Shown here piece after piece: positions 44,813-55,990 of a stretch of DNA of 64,000 nt. The translations under genes and the position numbers were made by a program. The notes below the pieces were generated by a model. It did no database searches and had not been told where the DNA came from. It worked only from the letters and a program-made list of their open reading frames with translations. Each line of letters begins with the position of its first letter. The first letter of the stretch is position 1. Source of the DNA: Boswellia sacra (Eukaryota > Streptophyta > Magnoliopsida > Sapindales > Burseraceae); assembly GCA_013180625.2 (NCBI GenBank), contig SNVD02014868.1, positions 32,322 to 96,321 of the forward strand, written 5' to 3'.

Positions 44813-47800
44813 AATCATACATCCTCAAGTGACTTGGATGGCTTGGTTGGTATAGAATCACCCATAAAAAAAGTTGAATGACTATTATGGATCGAAATGG
44901 CAGATGTTAGCATTATTGGAATTTGGGGTATGGATGGTATTGGTAAAACAACTCGTGCAAAAGCTATATTTGATCAACTTGCGAATCAATTCGAAGGTTG
45001 TTGCTTTCTCGCAAATGTAAGGGAAGAGTCTACTAAACGTGGATTGAATCGATTATAAGAGGAACTTCTTTTCAAATTATAAGAGGATGGAGATCAAGCA
45101 ATAGATTTTCCTTGTTTAGGACTCACTTTTACAAAGAATAGACTTCGCCGTAAAAAGGTCCTTCTCGTTCTAGATGATATAGATAATTTGCAACAATTAA
45201 AATTTTTAGCTGGAGATCATGGTTGGTTTGGGAAAGGAAGTAGAATCATCATAACATCTAGAGATGAACAGGTGCTTATGATAGGTGTTGATGAATTATA
45301 TGAGCATGAAGAATTAAAGTACCATAATCTCTTCAACTTTTTTGTTTGAATGCTTTTAGACAAAACCATTCCGTAGAAAACTATATAGTGTTGTCAAGTC
45401 GAGTGATATATTATGCTCAAGGCATTTCATTAGCTCTTAAAGTTTTGGGTTGCTTTTTATTTAGAAGGAGTAAGTTAGATTGGGAAAGTGCACTGGAAAA
45501 ACTTGAAAGGAATCCAAACATGGACCATCAAAATTTACAAAAAATAAGTTTTGACGGGCTAGACAATGAAGAGAAAGAAATATTTATTGATAAAGTATGT
45601 TTTTTTTTTAAGTGGAAGATAAAGATCATATAGTAGCTATCTTAGATGGCTGTGGTTTTTCCACAGAAATTGAAATAAGTATTCTCATTGACAAGTGTCT
45701 TACAACTGTTATAAGCAATAGATTTGTGATGCATGATCCGATAGAAGAAATGGGTATGAGTATTATCCGTCAAGAATCCATCAAAGAGCCTGGCTAAAGA
45801 AGCAGGTTGTGGGAACCTCAAGATATCTGTTACTTATTCAAGAAAAATACAATAAGAGCCTAACTTATTAAAAATTTTGATTTTGGGGAAGAGTTGTATT
45901 ACAAAATATCTACTTAGACTGTCATTTATCTCATCCTTCTAATTATGCTACTTCTATATTCTATTTCAAACTATTCTCTGTTTTGTCATCAGGGCCCTCA
46001 ATCGGTTGAAAGCATATCCCTAGACTTGTCAAAAATCAGTTAGCTACACTTAAGCTCTGATGCCTTCATGAGAATGGATAAACTTAGACTTCTAAAATTC
46101 TATAGTTCTCACTACTGTGAAGGTTGTGATGAGGATGACAAGGTGCATCTTAATGAAGGCCTTGAATTTCTTTCTGATGAATTAAGGTATCTTTATTGGC
46201 ATAGATACCCTTTGAAATCTTTGCTGTCCAAATTTAATCCTGAAAACCTTGTTGAGCTTGATATGCATCATGGCAATGTTGAATACCTCTGGAAGGAATC
46301 CCAGGTTCATTTAACATTTTTTTTCTTGTTTTGAATATATCTGAAAGTTGTCAGTGCTAAGTCACTCAGGGCGTTTGTCTTTTTACAGAATCTTATGAAC
46401 TTAAGATGGATTGATCTCAGTTACTCCCGGCACTTAATTGAAACCCTAGACCTTTCTTTTGCTCCAAATCTGGAGAATATTACCCTTGGGGGCTGCTCCA
46501 TTCTCACCAAGTTTCCTAAAATTTTTTGGGGTATAAAGAAGTTAGATTTATGCCAAACTGCAATTGAAGAAGTAACCTTAGCAATCGAGCATCTAAATAA
46601 GCTCCACTCATTGAAACTAATGAACTTCACAAGACTAAAGAATCTTCCAACCAGCATCCGTAATTTGACATCTTTAACAGATCTTGATCTCTATGGTTGT
46701 TCAAACATTACTGAGTTTCCATATACTATAAGGGACATAAGAACTTTACATTTATATGAGACTGCAATAGAAGATTTGCCATCTTCCTTCGACTCTCTCA
46801 CTAGTCTTAATCATTTGAGTCTTGAAACTTGCGAGAGGCTAAAAGAAGTTCCAAGCAACATTTTCAAGTTGAAATCTCCTGAAATTCTTTTACTTTTTGG
46901 TTGCTAAAAATTGGAGGCTTTACTAGAAATCGTGGAGACTATGGAAAAGTTAGAGACACTTGATTTACAAGGAACCGCTATAAAAGAGTTACCTTCATCA
47001 CTTGAAAGGCTTACTTAGCTTTCTCTATTGGGTTTGGCCAACTACAAAAACATTACCAATCTCCCAAGTAGCTTTAGCAAATTGAGGTCTCTTTCATCTC
47101 TTGTTCTTTCTGGTTGCTCTTGAGTTGAGAAATTGCTGGAGAAATTGCCATTGTCTCTATTATTATCTTTTTTGTGTTCTTTAAATGAGTTGAATCTAAG
47201 TGATTGCGAACTTTTAGAATTACCAAGTGCTCTCAGCTGTTTATCCTCATTAGCGCATTTATATCTAGATGGAAACAATTTTAAAAGCCTAAATCTCAAA
47301 CCATTTTCTTGTCTTAAAAGCCTTCACATAAATTATTCCAAGAGAATACAATCTATACAACAGTTTTCAATCTCCATTGCATCTCATAGATCTACAAGCG
47401 CGTGAGTGCATATCCTTGGAAAAATTACTCACATCAACAACCATAGAGTTCACGGTGGAATGGTATTCCGAGCAGAGATTCACATTTTCCAATTGCTTCA
47501 AACTAGATGAGGATGCCTAAAAAAAATATTTTTGCAGATGCACAACTAAGAATTCAGTTTATGCCAACTAATGCTCAGGGGACTACATTAATAGATCATT
47601 GTATTGAGGTGCCTCTTTTGCTCTAAAATCAAGAAAAATATAAATCTCTTATCGTGCTTCTAATCTCGAAAGCAATAAATTTCATGGTGGCGTGGGATTT
47701 GACCAGATCCTCAACTTGTATTTGTTTCCCCGGACGTGACATTCCTGAGTGATTCAGCTATCAAAATGAGGGATCTTCAATAACTATCGAGCTGCCTCAA

Positions 47801-47870
47801 CATTGGCGTAGTAGTAAGTTCTTGGACTTTGCACTATGTTGTTGCTAGCATTTGACAATTTTAGTGATAC
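44813..47870 (+). pseudogene. Decayed TNL resistance gene (TNL2), 5'-truncated
   Basis: It starts in the linker before the NB-ARC (GLVGIESPIKKVE), with no TIR exon. The NB-ARC (to about 45860) has P-loop GMDGIGKTT, CCFLANVREEST, kinase-2 KKVLLVLDDI, RNBS-B GSRIIITSRD, a weak GLPL (GISLALKVLG) and MHD (FVMHD), but is interrupted by stops at about 44869, 45057, 45078 and 45349, a frameshift near 45320 and a stop at 45795. Exon 3 (45993-46304) and the LRR exon from 46389 follow, with acceptor/donor sites still visible; the LRR has stops near 46906, 47018 and 47122. A C-JID trace (CICFPGRDIPE, then GSSITIELPQHWRSS) ends near 47870. It is clearly dead. Organisation and orientation match TNL1, supporting an ancient tandem pair. 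Confidence 0.88.
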
Positions 47871-48161
47871 CAACGGTGTAGGTGTTGAATGCCAATAGCT
47901 AACTACCCAATAAGTTAGGATTAATATCAAATGAAATAATATTTTAGTATTTGTCTTATTGCACTACTTCGCATTTATATATTGGGTGGAAATATTTGCA
48001 CCAAATTTTCTTATTAACACATTCATTTACTTAATAAATCCCTCCTTAAATTTAAAATATTCAAGTTTTCTTTCTAAACCCAACCAATGACCCTTATTAA
48101 AAATAAATCCTATATAAATATTTGTTTTCCTAAACATATCCACCATTTTATTGTTCACACC

Positions 48162-49486
48162 TAGGGCCGCCTAAAGGGGTATACGAGGCCTAAAGCGAAA
48201 ATTAGAAATGAGGCGTTCTATGTTTAATTAAAAAATTATAAATTTAAATTTTTAAATATTAATTTATTAAAATCAATTTTTTTCTGTTTTGCCTTTTCAC
48301 ATGCAAAATCCGTAATTAATTCTTGACATTCAAGCTTTCCATCAAGATTTTGATTTTCTTCATTTGTTTCATCAAGTATTTGATTATCATTATCTGCAAT
48401 ATTATCTTTTTCTTTAATATATTCTAATTATATTTGTTGTCCTTTCTTATTTACTAAATTTTCACCAACTTCTTTTTTTAATGATTTTCACAAATTTTGT
48501 AAGAGCTCCTTTTCTAAGATTCAATTAATTATTCTAATTTTCTATGTTTCTTAAGCTTTTCATATCCAAATTCATATTTTCTAATAGCTATTTTTAAGAT
48601 TAATTATTAATTAAAACAAATAAAAAAATTTGACAGTTTGGATACTCAAACACTAGAGACCCACACTACAAAATACTAGTTTCTATAGTTCTCTAACAAT
48701 TATAAGAAGTATGAATAAATTAATAATAGAGAAAAATCAAAAATTAAAACAAACGAATTCAAAATAAGTACAAACAATTAACAACTAAAAATAATTAAAA
48801 ACAAATATGAATAAATTAATAATATGACTAATTAGCTAAAATTAAGTAAAAGAAATAAATACAAAATATATACAAATAAATAACAATTCACGATAATTAT
48901 AAACAATTATTATTAAATTAATAACATGAATAACTATCTAAACTTAGTTAAAACATAAAACTTGGCGAGGAAACATGGAGGTGTTAAAAAAATTAAATGG
49001 AAATTGGTGAAGGAGAATTGGAGAAGAAGATGGTACATAGAGACAAAGTCAGAGGAAAAAAAACATTAGACTGAGTGATGAGGTTAGAAAAGAAAGAGAA
49101 AAACGGTTTACAATAATAGAGTTATATTGGCTGGTGTGCCTATTAATAAATTAAATATTACAAATTAAAAATTTTGTTATGATTATGTTAGTATTGATTT
49201 ATATTAAATTTTAAAATGATATTATTAAAAAAATTTACACTAGGCCTCTTTTTCAAGATTTTGAGGCCCTAAGCAACGTTTAAAATAAATAAAATTGTTA
49301 AAAAGAGTTTTATATGTGACCTCCTTCTCAGATTTTGAGGCCTAAATAGTCTTTAAAATAAATCTTTTTTTTGGGCCCTAGGCAACCACCTTTTCAGATT
49401 TTGAGGCCTAAATAGTCTTTAAAATAAATTTTTTTTTTTTGGCCCTAGGCAACCATCTCAATTGCCTAGGGGTTGAGCCAATGCTA
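48162..49486. mobile_element. hAT-like non-autonomous transposon with 8-bp target duplication
   Basis: The octamer TTCACACC flanks both sides (48154-48161 and 49487-49494), the length expected of hAT. The left end begins TAGGGCCGCCTAAAGGGG; the right end, inverted, begins TAGCATTGGCTCAACCCC then TAGGCAA. Only short frames inside, so it lacks a transposase. Near the right end a 67-base unit (CAGATTTTGAGGCCTAAATA and GGGCCCTAGGCAACCA) is present two to three times between 49248 and 49460. Confidence 0.75.
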
Positions 49487-52340
49487 TTCACACCCATTAA
49501 ATAATAAACATATCTTCTTTTCTAAGATCAAAAAGCTTCTACAAATCATTCATGGAGGAGTATTATTTTTGTTTGATTTTAATTTAAGTGAAAATGTAAT
49601 ATTGAATGTGTTTGACTAAAAAACACTTAAAGAAATAGGAAGTTAGAGATGAAGATTATCTGATTCAATAAACTAAACAATAATGCTAGACTTACGACGC
49701 ACATATAACCTAAACTTTACAATATGATGCGTCAGTTTACATAACAAAATTCTGTTGGAGATATAACTTCTTCTTTTTTTTTACTTTAGGATATATGACT
49801 TCTCTTAATTCTTTTTTTTTTTCTCCTCCAGTAAATTTTTGTCATGTAGACTATCACATCAGGTTATAGAGTTTGGATTGTATGTAGGTTGTAAGTGTAG
49901 CACTATTGTAAACTAAATCACTCCATAAATGCTAAACCAATTCTTATAATGCATCACATAGGTCATGGAGTTTATAATAGTCAATTCGATCATGAATATA
50001 TGGTGTACCTGCATCGAAGTCCTTTAGTTTTGAGAAAAATCAACGAGGAAAATCACTTTTGGTATATGGAAAAAAGAAATTAGAAAACGCATTAAGTTTT
50101 GTTATTCACAACATATTTGCTCTACTTTTGTATTACTTTAGTTAATTATTTCAATTTATTGAATTTTTTTCATTTTCAAGAAAATTTGGTTGAACCGAAT
50201 TTTTCTTAAAAAAAAGTAGGCTAGATATTGATTAGAAATTTAGATAGCCAATGATTAAAAAGAATGGGTGTAAGGGTGGGTAAATGTAGGGGTAGGTATG
50301 AAGAGTAAAATAATAGGATAATATCACAAACCTTCTCTACCTTGAGGCTTTATTTCACCAATAAAGGTCTTTTGCATTTTTTCATAAATTTATTCCCTAG
50401 GTTTTGAAAAATGCATCACACACCTCCCTTCCGTTAAATGAACAGTTAAATTTATGTAAATATGCTAAAATTGGAGGGGTAGAATAGTCATCTAAACCAT
50501 TAAAATTTAAGAAATAGAAATGTGATAGAGGGATTCGAACTCAAGACTAAAAATTCATACTACTTACACTCAACCACTAGACCAAATAAATTGAATAATT
50601 GTAAATGAATAAAACACATATTTAAACTAATACAACTTCTTCTTATAATAACCAAACAAACCTATCTCATTTCCCATTTTTAGGAAGGAAGTCATTTTTA
50701 TAACTTACACTTAAATTTTATGTATTTTTAAATTTTTTTCAAAATATTACGCTATAATGTTAAAAAAATTACCAATTTTGGAGTCTTTCACAAAATGGTA
50801 TTTTTTTTCAAATTTTAAATGTCATTATATTTTCGTTCAATTATCAGTTATCATTATTAACTCGTCAATTACTTAAACACAAAACTAATATTTGACAATT
50901 CGAAATATTGTTTCATCTAATATGGCTCCATACTAAGGTATAGTAATTTCTTCCAAGATTTAGATGTCATAATAAAGTTTCCAATTAATTACCAAATTTA
51001 TCCTTCATTTGTTAAACACAAACATAATACGTGAGATAGATTGTTTGATAAGTAGTTACCAGTATAATCTAACACTTTACTAAGTACTTGTCTAACGTTA
51101 CTCAACATCTTAAACTATAATTCAATATCTGGTTAGACACTAAAAAATTATGACTTAGTTATTTCTCAATACAATTCTTAAATTTTAGATGGTTTTTAAT
51201 ACTTTTCTTCTTCTTCTTTTTTCTTTAAAGGATATTTAGGTTATGTTTGTTTTTATATTTTTATTTTTAAAATTAAGTAAAATATGCGGTTGATTTTGAT
51301 TTTTTTAATTTTAAAAATGATATATAATTGATATTGATTTAAACTGTATTGAGAAAATATATATATTTTTTAATTTACTATGTAAATAAACAAGCCTTAA
51401 CCACCCAACAATGATAAGGAATTTTGTTTTAAGTATATTAATGAAAAACACAATTTCTCTTCCAAATCTAACTCATAAGATATGTCTTTTATATTAAAAA
51501 AAATCCCTCAAAATCCTTTTATGTCTTTTAAAAATATAAAATCTCTCAAAACTTATTTGATTATCAATTTAATAGACCTTAGAAAAGTAGATTTATTTTA
51601 TAAAAGCATGTCTTTGGAAAATATTTTACTAGTTGAACAAAACATCACTGAATATATCTACTGCATACTTGATTTCTTTTATTGGCAGTTTTTAAGCTTT
51701 TCTAATATATCAAATATTTTCTGTTGCACGATTGAGGTTTGTTTTACTGACAAATTTGTGTGAGTACGTTTTGAGGAAATTTAAGAGGAACGGTTTTGGA
51801 TTTAACCTGAAATTTAATTAGACCATGTGAATACAACTAGGAAAATTTAAAAATAATAAACTTCATGAGAGTATTTTTAAACGAATATTTCTTATTTCAA
51901 AATTTACATTTCATAATCAAATTTATACTCAATTTCTCAATAAATATTAATCTAATATTCATTAGTTGGATATGTTTGTGCAAAATTTGGACTGGCCTAA
52001 ATTTATGCCCAAAAAATAAAAAAGTTAGTTCAAACATTCCTATCAAGCAATTAAATCAACCCCAGGTAAAATCTTGCAAAACAAAAAAAAATGCTATTGG
52101 AAAATGTGCCAACAAGGGTGGATGACGTGTCCACTTTGATACTTAAGCTAGCAATGATTGAAGTGTATTTAAGCACAAAAAGTAGTTAATTCATTTGTGT
52201 AATCGAGCTTACTTTCAACTTCCTTAACTTCTGGTATTTATAGTTAGGATGATGATTTGGTGCAGAATTAATGGTGGAAGCGGGTCTCAATCATCAACTG
52301 ACTTTCACGTCATGGTTAACTTAGAACTGGTTGAGGAAAA
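49487..52340. other. AT-rich intergenic stretch
   Basis: No gene is recognisable. A tRNA-like B-box phrase (GGATTCGAACTC, with AACCACTAGACC) at about 50531-50585 hints at an old tRNA-derived SINE, but no complete element or tRNA can be drawn. The rest looks like low-complexity AT-rich sequence. Confidence 0.4.
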
Positions 52341-52512
52341 AGTCTTGGGTGCATCCGTTGCACCACGTGGCTGGAATGATGTAGTGCGACAAGCCAATGA
52401 ATGCACCTAAAGTGGGAAAGAGAGTGAAATTTTTTCTTTCTCACTCCCACTTTGGGTGCATCCCATTGGCTTGCTGCACCATGTCAATGGTGTAGCGGAT
52501 GCACCTAAGACT
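52341..52512. mobile_element. Hairpin-forming MITE, about 172 bp
   Basis: Almost fully palindromic. The left half starts AGTCTTGGGTGCATCCGTTG and includes AAGCCAATGAATGCACC and AAAGTGGGAAAGAGAGTGA. The right half is the near-exact inverse, ending GGATGCACCTAAGACT. The two halves meet at about 52431-52437 with almost no loop. If transcribed it would fold into one long hairpin. No clear target duplication. Confidence 0.75.
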
Positions 52513-52991
52513 CTCTCTTGATTGAGGGTCTACTTGCTGATGTGGACAAAAGACCTGGTGCTTTATTGGCTCATGGGGATCATAGAGGTTGCGCTCCACA
52601 GTCGCATCCCTAGATTTTAGACATTTTGATTTGCATCCTCTTTGTAGTTAATAGGTGGAATTGTGTGCTTATATTGACCTAGGATGAGCTAACTTGGTCT
52701 TATTGGGACTCCTTAGAGTCCAGTGGACCGGGCTCATTATTTTGGGCCATTAGCCTTGTGGCCTTGTAAGCCTTTTTGTAGATCTTGATGCGGATCTTGT
52801 CTGTTTGGATTCTAGTCCTGGTCTCTTGGATTTTTGTCACCAACAAGATACATTCTTGATTGATAAACATGTAATATTTCTCAAACAACATAACATCTTA
52901 TTGGATGCTAATCTAAAATCGCTTTAATGATTGTCTACAATTTAGAGCGTAAAAAATGTGATAATTTAACCCTAAGTTATATATTAAAAAC

Positions 52992-53288
52992 TAGGGGTGG
53001 GCATAATTCTCCGAACTGACCCGATCGGAGTTTCCCGACCCGAATTGGGTATGGTCAGGTATGGATTGGGTAAGAAAGAAAAAAAATCCAAAATCGGTTA
53101 TATTTTTGAGGTACCCGATATTACCCGACCCAATTTCAGGTAAATTTATGCAAACCCGATTTATACTCGACCCGAATATTTTTTATTAAAAAGAAATTAG
53201 TTTTCCATGTGGCATAATTTAATTGGATGTGTCAAAAATCTTATTATAGACCTCACCACATCTAATTATCGTGTATATATATATATAT

Positions 53289-53330
<42 letters not shown>

Positions 53331-55025
53331 TTATCCCTCACTTTTCAAACCCCAGCAACCTTATCACTCATTCACCCTTACGGAACTTCCATTTTCTCTC
53401 ACTTAACTTCAACATCCCCTCTTCGTACTGCCTGAATTCAACGCGCCAGCCACTGTATTCCGATCACAGAGGCCGACAGTGGCTCACCCCTAACTCCACC
53501 TTGTTCGTTTGTTTCGCGCGTGTTGGAGATATTAATCAAATAGGTATACTAGTATGATATTAGTCGTAACTATTTCTATTAAATTCTATCCTTACGTGTG
53601 CTTTATTACAATAGTATGATATCGGTTTTGGAGGTGTAAGTGGCAACCAGGTAAGCAAGTTAAGGGCTATATTTGTAAGAAGAAAAAAAAGATGTAAAGT
53701 TAAAACTTCGTTAAATTGAAAGCAGAAATAATAAACATGGGTAAAGCCTGGCTGCCGTCTCCATCTCTCGTCATTTTAGTTATCAAATCTCACCGGTCCT
53801 TGGTATCATAACGAAGCTCGAAACGAAGGACTTGCTGACAAGACCTGAATTAAATTGATTTTTTTCTTTGCTATTTGCGTTTGCAAATCTGAAATTTAAG
53901 CCATGGCTCTGGTTTATTATTCTTCCGTTTGGATCGCTTCTTGAGGTGTAACTAACTCTCACTCACTCGCTGCTGGTCTTTTTGGAGAACACTTGCACTC
54001 AGTGACAAGGTCTCTCTCTTCTCCCTCACCACCAATCTAATCATCCTTCAATTCTTACTCTGCAAATCCCTCTTCTTAAGCTACAACTAATCAATTCTTA
54101 TTTCCTTGTTTTGTTTTCCAAAATGGTTGTAGTTGTTGATGTTTCAACCAAATGGTGCTAATGACATATGAACTGCTGATTCCATATTTCTAAATCAATA
54201 TTGAATCTCCAAGTATTGATGTAATTAAACAGGGTTAATTTATTTGATTTTCATGTATTCTACACTGTTATACAATTATTTGTAATTTGTAGAAGTTGTT
54301 TGTTCGAACTGTTTCTGTGTGATTGGAATTGGTTTCTTCTGGTTTCAAGAGTAAGTATCCAAATCACTCCTCTTTCAACTCATGCTCTGTCTCTGTGTGT
54401 TGTTGTATTTGGACTGTCGGATTTTCTGAATTGATAATTATCTTAATCATTCTATTCTGCAATATTATTGAATTAATATCATCATCAGGTAATCAAGATC
54501 ATTGCAAGCAACCAACATCATGCGGTCACTTGCTTTTTGAGTGGAATAAGTAGCTTAACTAGTAATTTAACTTAATAATTAATTAAAAGTAATGATAGAG
54601 ATAACATATGATGGGTCCTTGAACAGATTATTTGACTCTTTGTGAAGCCAAAAATTGATCACAGTCAATTAATTATTCTTCAATTAATTACGATGAGAAG
54701 AAATGACATGACTCACCAAGTTTATCACATAGAAAATGATCAATCATTTGATATGGTTGGCCCCATTTTTTTGGAGATTCAATAATATTACAGAACTAAA
54801 GATTTTAATTAAAGATGACCAAAGCCCAACTCAAAATAGCATCAAAATAAAAGTCTAACCCAACCTGATATATTTGATACATCCAACCCGATCTGATCCC
54901 ATAGGTACTCATAAGATAGTTCAAAAAAAAATCCAAAATCGGATCCTATTTCTCAAACGCAATGAATATTCAGATATGGTTAGTTATCTTTAAATCTGAC
55001 CCCATCCGAGATCTGCACACCCTAA
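52992..55025. mobile_element. hAT-like non-autonomous element just upstream of VPS52
   Basis: The left end TAGGGGTGGGCA is matched by the inverted right end TTAGGGTGTGCA. Flanking octamers are TTAAAAAC (52984-52991) and TTTAAAAC (55026-55033), one mismatch. Subterminal parts are packed with GACCCGA / AACCCGAT / CCCGACCC phrases in opposite orientation at the two ends, a common plant hAT-MITE style. A (TA)n tract lies at 53269-53328. The interior 53350-54540 is gene-like in base composition but I recognise no protein. About 200 bases separate its end from the apparent VPS52 transcript start region. Confidence 0.6.
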
Positions 55026-55239
55026 TTTAAAACATTAAAATTTTATGATTTCTCAAAATAACCCGAAACAATCGTTGTTTTAACGGTTTTCCAATCAAAT
55101 TTGGGTTATTCTGGAAACGTAACAATTTCCAAGAAACCCTTGAACTTTGACTGTTTGACATTATTCCCCATTTCTCTCCAAGTCTCGACCCATCAAAATG
55201 CATTGAAACCCACGTTTCACCGAGAGCTTTCACTTCCGA

Positions 55240-55990
55240 GCTGATCTAATCAACAAGATTCCCAGTGTCGCAACAGATTGAAGAAGAATAGTCAATAGAG
55301 GCAAAAATGAAGCCCGGATAAGGTAGATTAAAGCCGAACGGCTTCGAAATTGATCTCAAAACGACAAAAAGGTAAAACCGCTTTTGATTCGTGATCGGGG
55401 TATTCTTCATTTATTGCATTTACAGGTGGATTTAGAGTTTTTTGAGTGTATATTAAGTGGGTTTTGGTTGTGTTTATGTATTGGATTCGTGTGGAAGAAA
55501 CTTGTAAAGTGTTAAATGCCCGAGAGAAGATGTAATGTGTAGTCTGCAATGAAATGACTTCTGCTTAATCCGTAAAACTGTAGTTTTCTGAGAGTAGAAT
55601 TGTGTAAATTTAATCTAGTTTCGAAGAGAAATAGAGGCTGAACTGGTTTACTGGCTTTGTTTATCTCTGCTAGTGAAGATCTGAAACTTTGTTCGTGATC
55701 TGAATGTGAAGACTGAGTAGGGATTCTGGGTTCAGTTTGTTTGTCGTCAATCACAAAAATTTGCTTGCTTGTTTGGTTGCTTAGAAAATAGAGGAATATC
55801 ACGTGAAAGGAAGTAAACTGCAAGGAAAATTCAGCATACAGGAATTTGAATGTTATTTTTATAATTCATATCAAATGTTGAATGCAGATCTGTTTGTTTT
55901 CAGATTGTGAAACGAATGCTGACCTTGTTGTCTTATTATTATTATTCTTTTTTAAAATTAGTTATTTATTTTTTTAAATTAAAATTGCAG
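55240..55990 (+). other. Probable VPS52 5' UTR exon and leader intron
   Basis: The coding exon begins at an acceptor (AAAATTGCAG, 55990), so an upstream non-coding exon is needed. CAAAACGACAAAAAG/GTAAAACC (about 55355-55375) is a plausible donor. The first exon would lie at roughly 55240-55370, in a stretch of mixed composition. No promoter element can be fixed by eye. Confidence 0.4.

Noticed and set aside
50500..50600. A tRNA-like stretch with GGATTCGAACTC.
   Set aside because: Only a B-box-like phrase is present. No acceptor stem, D or anticodon arm can be paired, so it is at most a SINE trace.
53207..53557. A 116-codon frame inside the hAT-like element.
   Set aside because: It crosses a (TA)n tract and has no recognisable domain. 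It may be captured UTR sequence.
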